From Acidobacteriaceae bacterium (lineage in GTDB: Bacteria > Acidobacteriota > Terriglobia > Terriglobales > SbA1), in assembly GCA_003136335.1 (NCBI GenBank), contig PLEA01000301.1, positions 233 to 7,108 on the forward strand: a stretch of 6,876 nt of DNA, in the 5' to 3' direction. Below, one piece after another: positions 1-6,219 of the stretch. Position 1 is the stretch's first letter, and every line of letters begins with the position of its first letter. The position numbers and the translations under genes are program-made. The notes under the pieces were generated by a model that searched no databases, had not been told where the DNA came from, and saw only the letters and a program-made list of their open reading frames with translations.

Positions 1-61
1 TGCTGATTGCTGATTGCTGATTGAAAGCTCTTAAAGAAATCAGCAATCAACAATCGAATCA
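1..61. repeat. 7-bp tandem repeat with 12-bp inverted repeat downstream of purM
   Basis: Positions 1-23 are about 3.3 copies of the heptamer TGCTGAT, and the array may extend beyond the left edge. Bases 11-22 (TGATTGCTGATT) are exactly complementary to bases 38-49, which gives a 12-bp stem around a 15-base loop. A degenerate further copy of the complement runs to about 64, into the end of purM. In the purM transcript the hairpin begins about ten bases after the stop codon, so it could protect the 3' end or help termination. No U-tract follows it, so I do not call it a classical terminator. It could equally be one copy of a dispersed intergenic repeat. Confidence 0.6.
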
Positions 62-1114
62 GCTGTATGTCACCTTGCGCTCGCCCTTGACGATGCGGCC
101 GATGGTGTAAGCTTTCTCGCCCACGCGCTCCAGCACCGACTGGGCTTTCTTGAACTTCGCCGACGGAACTACGAGCAGCATTCCCAGACCCATATTGAAG
201 GTGCGCAGCATTTCGTCCTGGGGCACGTTTCCAAGCTGCTGCAGATGTTCAAAGATGGGAAGCACGGGCCACGTGCCCATTTCGATAACCGCGGCCGTTC
301 CGCGTGGCAGCACGCGCGGCAAATTTTCCGTAATGCCGCCGCCTGTAATGTGCGCCAGCGCCGCGACGCATTGGCCATCAATCAACTTTCTCAATGCCGG
401 CCAATAGCTTTTGTGGGTGCGCATCAGCTCGTTGCCGACTTTATTCTTGACCTCGTTGACGTAGGTATCAGCCGAATAATGCGCGACTTCGAACAACAGC
501 TTGCGCGCCAGCGAATATCCGTTGGTGTGCAGGCCATTTGACGGCAGACCCAGAATGATGTCGCCGATCTGCACGTCTTTGCCAGTAATAATTTTTTCGC
601 GCTCCACCACGCCCACAATAAAGCCCGCCAGATCGTATTCTCCATCGGGATAAAAGCCCGGCATTTCGGCGGTCTCCCCGCCGATCAGGGCGCAGCCGTT
701 GTGCTTGCAGGCATCGGCAATACCCTCCACAACCTTCTCCGCAATCGAGGGATCGAGGGTGCCAGTGGCCAGGTAGTCCATGAAAAACAGCGGCGCCGCT
801 CCCTGCACCGCAATGTCGTTGACGCAGTGGTTGACTAAGTCGGCCCCGACGGTGGAGTGCAGGTCCATCTCAAACGCGATCTTCAGCTTGGTGCCAACTC
901 CGTCGACGCTCGACACCAGGACGGGGTCCGTGTACTTCGCCTTATCGACGGCGAAAAGCCCGCCAAAGCCGCCAATCTCGCTCAGCACGCCCCGGGTAAA
1001 GGTTTTATGCGCTAGATACTTGATGCGCTGCTTGGTGCGATTCGCGCGGCTGATGTCCACTCCGGCATCGGCATACGTAATCGGCGTCGGGCTGGGGGTG
1101 GGAGTCTTGGCCAC
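59..1114 (-). CDS. purM: Phosphoribosylformylglycinamidine cyclo-ligase (AIR synthetase)
   Basis: This cytoplasmic enzyme of de novo purine synthesis converts formylglycinamidine ribonucleotide plus ATP into aminoimidazole ribonucleotide, ADP and phosphate. The family signatures appear in order, numbered from the GTG start: YADAGVDI near the N-terminus, SVDGVGTKLKIA at about 69-80, VNHCVNDIAVQGA at about 94-106, GGETAEMPGFY at about 145-155, GLPSNGLHTNGYSLAR at about 189-204, HITGGGITENLPR from about 255 and FNMGLGM at about 306-312. The reading frame is intact and complete. I chose GTG at 1112-1114 (351 residues, close to the usual ~345) because a GGA lies seven bases upstream. The frame stays open to a TTG at 1136-1138 (359 residues), but an AAGGA directly abuts that codon, which is too close. 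Either start gives an N-terminal tail rich in Thr-Pro and Ser-Pro that is not part of the core fold. No purN or other pur gene is visible beside it. The product is certain; the exact start is not. Confidence 0.96.
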   Translation of the reverse strand: MAKTPTPSPTPITYADAGVDISRANRTKQRIKYLAHKTFTRGVLSEIGGFGGLFAVDKAKYTDPVLVSSVDGVGTKLKIAFEMDLHSTVGADLVNHCVNDIAVQGAAPLFFMDYLATGTLDPSIAEKVVEGIADACKHNGCALIGGETAEMPGFYPDGEYDLAGFIVGVVEREKIITGKDVQIGDIILGLPSNGLHTNGYSLARKLLFEVAHYSADTYVNEVKNKVGNELMRTHKSYWPALRKLIDGQCVAALAHITGGGITENLPRVLPRGTAAVIEMGTWPVLPIFEHLQQLGNVPQDEMLRTFNMGLGMLLVVPSAKFKKAQSVLERVGEKAYTIGRIVKGERKVTYS

Positions 1115-1189
1115 AGATTTTTCCGTGTGTTTTCGCAATCCTTGCGTGGGGTTAGTGCCGGGTGCCGAAGCGACATCCGAAGGCCGCTC

Positions 1190-1198
1190 ATTGTAGCA
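1190..1198 (-). promoter_or_regulatory. Candidate extended -10 promoter element for purM
   Basis: On the minus strand the sequence reads TGCTACAAT, an extended -10 (TGn) followed by TACAAT. This would start transcription near 1183 and leave a leader of roughly 69 bases before the GTG start of purM. No good -35 lies at 16-18 bases; the nearest, CTGCCA, is about 20 bases upstream. The call comes from consensus matching only, and the -10 preferences of this organism are unknown. Confidence 0.4.
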
Positions 1199-1290
1199 CG
1201 TTCAACGCGGAGCCTTGGCAGACCGGCGGGCAGGTTTTGAAAACGCGAACCTAGGTCATATCAGCGGCAGGTACACTTCTCCGCATTCCG

Positions 1291-1306
1291 CGGGCGCGCA
1301 CGCCCG
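1291..1306 (-). terminator. GC-rich hairpin between the small membrane gene and purM
   Basis: CGGGCG and CGCCCG form a perfect 6-bp, all-GC stem closed by a 4-base loop, starting about 20 bases after the stop codon of the small gene at 1327-1500. It could end that transcript before the purM promoter. It has no U-tract, and the surrounding sequence is so GC-rich that such stems arise by chance, so this is only a weak terminator candidate. Confidence 0.2.
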
Positions 1307-1326
1307 TTCGCCACTGCGGGCCCGGA

Positions 1327-1500
1327 CTAATGAGAGATGAAGTCCGAGAAAAAGTAGGCCAGAACCCCGAACAACGCTAAACCAGAGATGCCGTAGGCCG
1401 TGAGGACCCAAGCTCCGCGACCTTCATGTTGCCTGGTGGTAGTAGAAGTAGAGGACTGCTCCCGATCCGTAGCAGAAACGACAGGGGCCCGATCTTCCAT
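1327..1500 (-). CDS. Small single-pass membrane protein, unknown function (57 aa)
   Basis: I do not recognise this protein. It has a hydrophilic N-terminal part (residues 1-28) rich in Ser, Thr, Arg and Glu, including a run of Ser/Thr at about 16-22. One strongly hydrophobic segment follows at about residues 30-51 (from AWVLTAYGISG to VLAYFF), with a short FSDFISH tail. Positive charges just before the segment suggest the N-terminus is cytoplasmic and the C-terminus faces outward. The start is well supported: ATG at 1498-1500 is preceded by GGAGG with a seven-base spacer. A TTG eleven codons upstream keeps the frame open but is a poorer choice. The gene lies upstream of purM on the same strand, with 212 bp between them, a GC-rich hairpin and a candidate purM promoter, so co-transcription is doubtful. 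It is divergent from the large secreted protein gene. That it is a real gene is likely; its function is unknown. Confidence 0.72.
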   Translation of the reverse strand: MEDRAPVVSATDREQSSTSTTTRQHEGRGAWVLTAYGISGLALFGVLAYFFSDFISH

Positions 1501-1507
1501 GCAAAAA

Positions 1508-1512
1508 CCTCC
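1508..1512 (-). promoter_or_regulatory. Strong Shine-Dalgarno sequence of the small membrane gene
   Basis: GGAGG on the minus strand lies seven bases before ATG at 1498-1500. It is the best ribosome binding site I see in the window. It decides the start of the 57-residue protein in favour of this ATG over the upstream TTG. Confidence 0.8.
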
Positions 1513-1552
1513 GACGGAAAGATCGTGGCGCAAATACCTTATGCGTCACGCC

Positions 1553-1574
1553 TGCTTCGCATCGCGGCGAAGCA
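1553..1574 (-). other. 8-bp hairpin in the putative leader of the small membrane gene
   Basis: TGCTTCGC at 1553-1560 and GCGAAGCA at 1567-1574 are perfect complements around a 6-base loop. If transcription starts near the -10-like element at 1591-1596, the hairpin forms within the first bases of the leader, about 50-75 bases before the start codon. It could stabilise the mRNA or modulate it. I see no U-tract or alternative pairing that would show an attenuator. Confidence 0.3.
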
Positions 1575-1590
1575 AGACTATCTAAGCGAG

Positions 1591-1623
1591 ATTCTACCCC
1601 GGATTGCCCCGAGGAAATGTCAA
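1591..1623 (-). promoter_or_regulatory. Weak promoter-like hexamers for the small membrane gene
   Basis: The minus strand carries a perfect TTGACA (1618-1623) and a TAGAAT (1591-1596) in the right order. The gap is 21 bases rather than 16-18, so they may not work together. If TAGAAT is used, the leader would be about 85 bases. Confidence 0.25.
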
Positions 1624-1768
1624 AAATGTGACTGGAGTGAGCAGTATTTATATTCAAAATAGTTTTCACCACGCGACAAACGCCGCGTCTCCAGAACACG
1701 CTCTCCCCTACGCTTGAGTCTCCATTTGAAGCTCCGCGAGACCGCTTGCGCGCGGACTAACTGCAACA

Positions 1769-1777
1769 TGGGATAAT
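1769..1777 (+). promoter_or_regulatory. Candidate extended -10 promoter of the transglutaminase-TPR gene
   Basis: TGGGATAAT matches an extended -10 (TGn plus GATAAT). Transcription would start near 1784, giving a leader of about 22 bases before ATG at 1806. The nearest -35-like hexamer, TTGCGC at 1746-1751, is 20 bases upstream, which is long. The short leader has no clear Shine-Dalgarno sequence. Confidence 0.4.
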
Positions 1778-1805
1778 GACTTGAGTTCTTCACCTGACTT
1801 AACTT

Positions 1806-4800
1806 ATGCGCAATCCTTGCTTCGTTCTTCTCCTTTCTTGTCTGCTGACCGCCAGCGCGAGCTCCCAGCAGCCCAGTCAAACCGCGCCGGGTTCTGCCGC
1901 TCCCACTGAGCGCTCCACCGGGCCGGCCCAGTCGAAGAAAACCGATGTGGCGCCTTCCGGAACCGCCGCAGAAAAAGCCGCCGACGCGCTGAATCCCGTG
2001 AAGTCTCCGAAGTATTCGGAGGAATCCTTCGTCATCGAGCAGATGTACTCGCACTACCGCTTTGAAGCCGATGGCACCGGACGGAAAGAAACCAGAGCCC
2101 GCATTCGCGTGCAGAGCGAAGCCGGCGTGCAGCAGTGGGGACAGTTGCAAGAGGGCTACAATTCCGCCAACGAGCGCGTTGAAATTCCCTACGTACGCGT
2201 CCTTAAAGAGGATGGCAGCGTGGTCAAGGCCGGCGACGATGCCGTGCAGGATTTGAGCGCTCCCATCGAGCGCGAAGCTCCGGTCTACACCGATTATCGT
2301 CAGAAGCACATCACAGTCCCCGGTCTGCGTCCCGGCGAAGTGTTGGAATACGACATGATCACGGTGATCCACACGCCGCTGGCCGCCGGACAATTCTGGG
2401 CGGACTACGATTTCGATAAGAGCAACATCACACTGGACGAAACGCTCGACGTCGACGTTCCCGCCGGCCGCCCCCTGAAGCTGAAGTGCAAACCGGGGAT
2501 GGATGCGAAGATCACCGAAGAAAACGGCCGCCGCACTTATCACTGGTCGAGCACTCATCTCGAGCGCGACGACGACTCGGCCAAGGCCAAGGAGAAAGAT
2601 AAGACAAAAAAGAAACGCCGGCCCGACGAGGACCGGCCGGATATCCAATTAACGACCTTCGAAAGCTGGGAGCAAGTTGGCCGCTGGTACGCCAGCCTCG
2701 AAAAAGACCGCCGCGCGCCTTCACCCGAAGTTCGTGCCAAAGCCCAAGAATTGACCAAGGGCATGAGCGGCGATCTCGAAAAGACCGAGGCGCTCTACGA
2801 TTTCGTTGCGAAAAACTTTCGCTATGTCAGCCTTTCACTGGGAGTCGGCCGCTACCAGCCGCACCCGGCCTCCGAGGTTCTTCACGACCAGTACGGTGAC
2901 TGCAAAGACAAGCACACGCTGCTCGCGTCCCTGCTTGAGGCCGAAGGCCTGCACGCCTCGTCCGTGCTTATCAATTCGAGCCGCAAACTCGATCCCGACG
3001 TTCCTTCGCCCTCACAGTTCGATCACGTGATCACGCTCCTCCCCATGGGCAAAGAGGAAGTTTGGATGGATACGACGAGCGAGGTCGCACCCTTCCGCCT
3101 GCTGGCGTACTCGCTGCGCAAAAAGCAGGCGCTCGTGATTCCTCCGGCTGAGCCGCCGTCCTCGGTCGCGCCTCATCTCGAAGAAACGCCCGCCGACACG
3201 CCCATGCCCGACACCGAGTTCTCGAAGATCGATGGCAAGATCAACGAGATCGGCAAACTTGAAGCTCACATCCACTACGAGTTTCGCGGCGACGAAGAAC
3301 TGCTGCTCCGTTCGGTGTTCCGCCGCGTGCCGCAGGCCAACTGGCAACGCGTGGTTGAGAATGTGAACGCCGGCCTTGGCGGAGACATTTCCAATCTCAA
3401 GGTCAGCGATCCAGCGGCGACGCGGGAAGCGTTCACCCTGTCCTACGACGTCTCCAAAGTGAACTTCCTCGACTGGTCCAAAAAGAAAACGGAAATTATT
3501 TTGCCGCTGGTGCAGTTCAATCTGCCCGAAGTCGATGGCAGCGACAGTGACAGCGACGCCGACGCCGAACCCCTGAAGCTGGGCCCGAAAGCGGAGTACT
3601 CCTACGAGATCAAACTGGAGTTGCCGGCCAAGTATACGGCACATCTGCCGCTGGCTTTCTCGCTAAAACGCGACTACGCGGAGTACGAAGCCACCTACAA
3701 GGTGGACGGCGGCGTCTTCGCCGCAGGACGCAAACTGATCCTGCATCAGGATGAACTCCCGGTCGCTCGATCCGCCGATTACGAATCGTTCCGCCGAGCC
3801 GTCAGCGCCGATCTAGCGCAGCAGCTGTCAGTTGAGAGCACGGCGGCCGGAACCCCTGTTCCCCCCGCGGACATGAAGGCCGAAGATCTGGTCGACAGTG
3901 CCCGCGCGGCGGCCGACAGCGGCAACCTGCCCGTAGCGATCGCACTCTTGAAACGCGCGACGGAAGTCGATCCCAAGAATAAATTCGCCTGGAACAACCT
4001 GGGCCTCCTGTATCTCGCCATGCACCAGGACGATCAGGCCATCGTCAATTTTCGGAAACAACTGGACGTCAATCCCTATGACGAGTTTGCCTACAACAAC
4101 CTGGGCCGCGTTTATTGGAGCGAGCGCAAATACGACGACGCGGTGAAGTCCTTCAACAAACAACTGGAGAACAATCCGCTCGACAAGTTCGCCCACGCCA
4201 ACCTGGGCGCGATGTACGAAGAATGGCACAAATACGATTTAGCTGTCGCGGAACTGGAGAAGGCGGCGTCGCTCACTCCAGACAGTCCCGATCTGCAGGT
4301 AAGTCTGGGGAACGCCTACTTGAATCTCGGGCAGGACGACAAGGCGCTGGCCGCATTCGATCATGCCGTGGAACTCGCCGCCACGCCGCTGGTGTGGAAC
4401 AACATTGCCTATCAGCTTTCGCTCAAGGATGCTCATCTGGACCGTGCGCAGCAATACGCCGAATCCGCGGTGTCGGCAACGGCCGCGGCGCTGCGAAACG
4501 TCTCGCTCGACCGCCTCTCGCAAAAAGACTTGCCCCTGGTTTCCTCGCTGATCGCCTACTGGGACACGCTGGGCTGGGTGCACTTCGCGGAAGGCGATTT
4601 CAGCAAAGCGGAAAAATACGTTGCCGCAGCATGGGATCTTGGTCATCACGCCGAGGTGGGCGATCATCTGGGACAGATCTACGAAAAGCGCGGCGACAAA
4701 GATCGCGCGCTTCGCACCTATGCACTGTCCATGAACGGCCTGCGTCCCGCTCCCGAAACGCGCGGCCGCCTGGCCTCGCTCGCCGGCGGAGACGCGAAAG

Positions 4801-5132
4801 CCGACGCTACGGTTGCGCGCTATAAAGACGAACTGCAGCACCTCAGCACCATCGACCTGGGTAAGGCCACGCAAACCGGCAATGCCGATTTCTTCATCCT
4901 GTTGAGCGGCGGCGGAGGCTCAGCCGCGAAAGTCGACGCGGTAAAGTTTGTCAGCGGCGACGAGAAGCTGAAGTCATTCACCGAAGCGCTCCGCACCGCG
5001 GACTACCACCTCACGTTCCCCGACGACACGCCGGTGAAGGTCTTCCGTCGCGGAACGCTCTCCTGTTCGATGACAACGCGCACCTGCACGTTTGTGCTGA
5101 TGCTGCCGGATGATGTGAGGACGGTGGACTGA
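1806..5132 (+). CDS. Exported DUF3857 / transglutaminase-like / TPR protein (1108 aa)
   Basis: A Sec signal peptide (residues 1-18, cleavage after ASA) and a Pro/Ala/Ser linker to about 70 precede a DUF3857-type region at about 72-250. A Lys/Asp/Glu/Arg linker spans about 252-279. The transglutaminase-like domain spans about 285-430, with triad candidates Cys366 in GDCKDK, His407 in FDHVI and Asp422 in WMDTT. A beta-rich region (about 470-650), interrupted by an acidic Ser-Asp run at 578-588, follows. TPRs occupy about 691-860 and 914-981. A C-terminal domain at about 1010-1103 carries RRGTLSC and a CX6C pair (Cys1087, Cys1094). The protein is probably periplasmic or surface-exposed, where the TPRs would bind a partner and the Cys-His-Asp site would act as a peptidase or transferase. 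The substrate cannot be read from sequence. A lipoprotein is less likely because LLSC at 9-12 is a poor lipobox. ATG at 1806 starts a proper signal peptide but lacks a clear ribosome binding site. The gene stands alone and converges with the next one. The architecture is secure; the role is not. Confidence 0.93.
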   Translation: MRNPCFVLLLSCLLTASASSQQPSQTAPGSAAPTERSTGPAQSKKTDVAPSGTAAEKAADALNPVKSPKYSEESFVIEQMYSHYRFEADGTGRKETRARIRVQSEAGVQQWGQLQEGYNSANERVEIPYVRVLKEDGSVVKAGDDAVQDLSAPIEREAPVYTDYRQKHITVPGLRPGEVLEYDMITVIHTPLAAGQFWADYDFDKSNITLDETLDVDVPAGRPLKLKCKPGMDAKITEENGRRTYHWSSTHLERDDDSAKAKEKDKTKKKRRPDEDRPDIQLTTFESWEQVGRWYASLEKDRRAPSPEVRAKAQELTKGMSGDLEKTEALYDFVAKNFRYVSLSLGVGRYQPHPASEVLHDQYGDCKDKHTLLASLLEAEGLHASSVLINSSRKLDPDVPSPSQFDHVITLLPMGKEEVWMDTTSEVAPFRLLAYSLRKKQALVIPPAEPPSSVAPHLEETPADTPMPDTEFSKIDGKINEIGKLEAHIHYEFRGDEELLLRSVFRRVPQANWQRVVENVNAGLGGDISNLKVSDPAATREAFTLSYDVSKVNFLDWSKKKTEIILPLVQFNLPEVDGSDSDSDADAEPLKLGPKAEYSYEIKLELPAKYTAHLPLAFSLKRDYAEYEATYKVDGGVFAAGRKLILHQDELPVARSADYESFRRAVSADLAQQLSVESTAAGTPVPPADMKAEDLVDSARAAADSGNLPVAIALLKRATEVDPKNKFAWNNLGLLYLAMHQDDQAIVNFRKQLDVNPYDEFAYNNLGRVYWSERKYDDAVKSFNKQLENNPLDKFAHANLGAMYEEWHKYDLAVAELEKAASLTPDSPDLQVSLGNAYLNLGQDDKALAAFDHAVELAATPLVWNNIAYQLSLKDAHLDRAQQYAESAVSATAAALRNVSLDRLSQKDLPLVSSLIAYWDTLGWVHFAEGDFSKAEKYVAAAWDLGHHAEVGDHLGQIYEKRGDKDRALRTYALSMNGLRPAPETRGRLASLAGGDAKADATVARYKDELQHLSTIDLGKATQTGNADFFILLSGGGGSAAKVDAVKFVSGDEKLKSFTEALRTADYHLTFPDDTPVKVFRRGTLSCSMTTRTCTFVLMLPDDVRTVD
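2589..2640 (+). promoter_or_regulatory. Candidate dnaX-like -1 programmed frameshift signal inside the TPR protein gene
   Basis: Three elements occur in order. A Shine-Dalgarno-like AAGGAG lies at 2589-2594. Eleven bases later comes A AAA AAG at 2606-2612, in the zero-frame phase needed for -1 slippage (codons ACA AAA AAG, Thr267-Lys268-Lys269). After a five-base spacer, a perfect 6-bp GC-only stem pairs CCGGCC 2618-2623 with GGCCGG 2635-2640 around an 11-base loop. The E. coli dnaX frameshift site uses the same kind of heptamer, an upstream SD-like element and a downstream stem. The -1 frame here is open for 95 codons and ends at TGA 2897-2899. The product would be a secreted DUF3857 fragment lacking Cys366. 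The segment encodes a Lys/Glu-rich linker, so chance is a serious alternative. Confidence 0.3.
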
Positions 5133-5187
5133 GGCGCGTGGGAACGAAGTTGATGAGTGTAAGGCGATTTAACAACAACCACAACAA
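5133..5187. other. Short convergent intergenic region, no terminator seen
   Basis: Only 55 bp separate the ends of the large plus-strand gene and the minus-strand gene that faces it. I looked for a stem with a T-run on either strand and found none. The right half is an A/C-rich stretch (5171-5187) with little pairing potential. Rho-dependent ending or transcriptional overlap is possible. Confidence 0.5.
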
Positions 5188-6219
5188 TCACTCGCCCGCA
5201 CCGATGGAATGCAACGAGCGCATCTCGCGCAAACTGGCGCCATCGCGATACTCGGCCAGATTCAACGAACCGCTATCCTCACCGCTGATTCCGAAGATAA
5301 TCCCGGTTTTCCTGTCGCCGAGATCAACTACGTTTAGCAGGTCGGGAAGTACGCTCGCAAGCCCTGCGTACGGAGACGTGCGTTCTTCCAACGCCAATAT
5401 GTGCAGCGTTGGCGAGGGCGCAATCCAGGCTCCGAGGGCATACACAGTTTTCCAGCTTTCGGTTTGTTCCTCTCCCGAAGTCCACGCCGCTCTGGCGTAG
5501 TATCTCAGCGTGCTGTCAGCCAGACGAAATGCTTGGACCACAAATGTTGGCGACATGTTCTCCGCGAGTTGCTCCGTCTCGGTCGCTTTACTCTTCACGC
5601 GCGATTCGAGAAGCGCCAGGATTTGTTGCTGAATGCCGAAACGGACCGGCTCACTTTGAAGACCGGGGTAAACCGCATCTGGATTGAGCTCGGCTTTTGA
5701 CTGGGTAGCCGGTCGTTCCCGGTGGGGTTTCAAAACAAAGATATTCTTGCTCAGGCACGGTATGTCGTCCTCGTTAAGCGTGGCCAACGCACCGATGAGA
5801 GAATCGTTGCCCACTTCCTCGTCCATCTCGCTACCGATCAGCGTGGTTAATGTGACCGTCGCAACTTTGCCGTAATCCAAGAGCAAGTCGTATCGATCGC
5901 CGATGGCGAAGCGTTCTGCCCTAGGGCCTTTCTGAAACTGAGCAATGTAGCTTGCCGGGAGCTGAACTGGATCGAAGAAGCGTTCAGCTATCGCCCGAGC
6001 AAGCTTGTATGGCGAGGATGGCATTGTGCCCTTAAACTTCACACCCTGAAAGTAAACTATAATCCGATTCCCGTCGTATCTTCCGGCTAACCAAAACCGC
6101 TCGGCCTCCGTCTGCGTGGGAATTGCATGGCAGAGCATAGCGTTGATTCCAACCGCCAGAAGGACCAATTGCTTCAGAAAAGAATTAAGCTGACAAAGGG
6201 AGCCTCTCCATTGCAACAT
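5188..6219 (-). CDS. Exported protein of unknown function (343 aa)
   Basis: I do not recognise a named family. From ATG at 6217-6219 the N-terminus looks like a Sec signal peptide: Arg5 and Lys16, a hydrophobic core LVLLAVGINAMLC at about 18-30, and a likely cleavage after CHA at residue 32. The mature part has one cysteine (Cys155) and no further membrane segment. Residues 42-165 contain short beta-like stretches (RIIVYF, YDLLLDYG, KVATVTLTTLIG), a GNDSLIGAL motif and a predicted loop. The C-terminal part, about 256-335, is again beta-rich, with VVDLGDRKTGIIFGISGEDS followed by LAEYRDG. That loosely recalls a beta-propeller-type repeat, but I would not name one. No good Shine-Dalgarno precedes the ATG, so the start rests on the signal peptide. 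The gene lies 91 bp downstream of the amidase on the same strand and looks less GC-rich than its neighbours. Confidence 0.8.
   Translation of the reverse strand: MLQWRGSLCQLNSFLKQLVLLAVGINAMLCHAIPTQTEAERFWLAGRYDGNRIIVYFQGVKFKGTMPSSPYKLARAIAERFFDPVQLPASYIAQFQKGPRAERFAIGDRYDLLLDYGKVATVTLTTLIGSEMDEEVGNDSLIGALATLNEDDIPCLSKNIFVLKPHRERPATQSKAELNPDAVYPGLQSEPVRFGIQQQILALLESRVKSKATETEQLAENMSPTFVVQAFRLADSTLRYYARAAWTSGEEQTESWKTVYALGAWIAPSPTLHILALEERTSPYAGLASVLPDLLNVVDLGDRKTGIIFGISGEDSGSLNLAEYRDGASLREMRSLHSIGAGE

Larger units (their letters stand above)
1501..1805. other. Divergent intergenic region (305 bp) with no gene
   Basis: I find no credible coding sequence here. The region separates the minus-strand small membrane gene from the plus-strand large secreted protein gene. 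It holds the strong ribosome binding site of the former at 1508-1512, a hairpin at 1553-1574, promoter-like hexamers for the minus strand at 1591-1623, an AT-rich stretch at about 1641-1667, and a plus-strand extended -10 at 1769-1777. Confidence 0.7.

Noticed and set aside
780..1196. 138-residue plus-strand frame antisense to the N-terminal half of purM
   Set aside because: purM conservation on the opposite strand fully explains the region; the plus-strand translation shows no recognisable domain.
1806..1841. Lipoprotein signal (LLSC at residues 9-12) in the TPR protein
   Set aside because: Leu at the -2 position and a hydrophobic core that continues past Cys12 fit a type I signal peptide cleaved after ASA better.
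1620..2648. 342-residue minus-strand open frame opposite the start of the transglutaminase-TPR gene
   Set aside because: It lies antisense to an unambiguous signal peptide and DUF3857 region, its translation is Gly/Leu/Val/Arg-rich without a recognisable motif, and long antisense frames are expected in GC-rich genes.
3012..4874. Minus-strand open frames of 210, 133 and 211 residues at 3012-3644, 3828-4229 and 4239-4874, and a 236-residue plus-strand frame at 4115-4825
   Set aside because: All overlap the TPR protein gene in other frames and read as compositional shadows (runs of Arg, Val, Gly) with no family motifs.
5401..5700. Overlapping plus-strand frames of 92-120 residues opposite the exported protein gene
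   Set aside because: They lack ribosome binding sites and motifs, while the minus-strand frame has a signal peptide and a consistent full-length reading frame.
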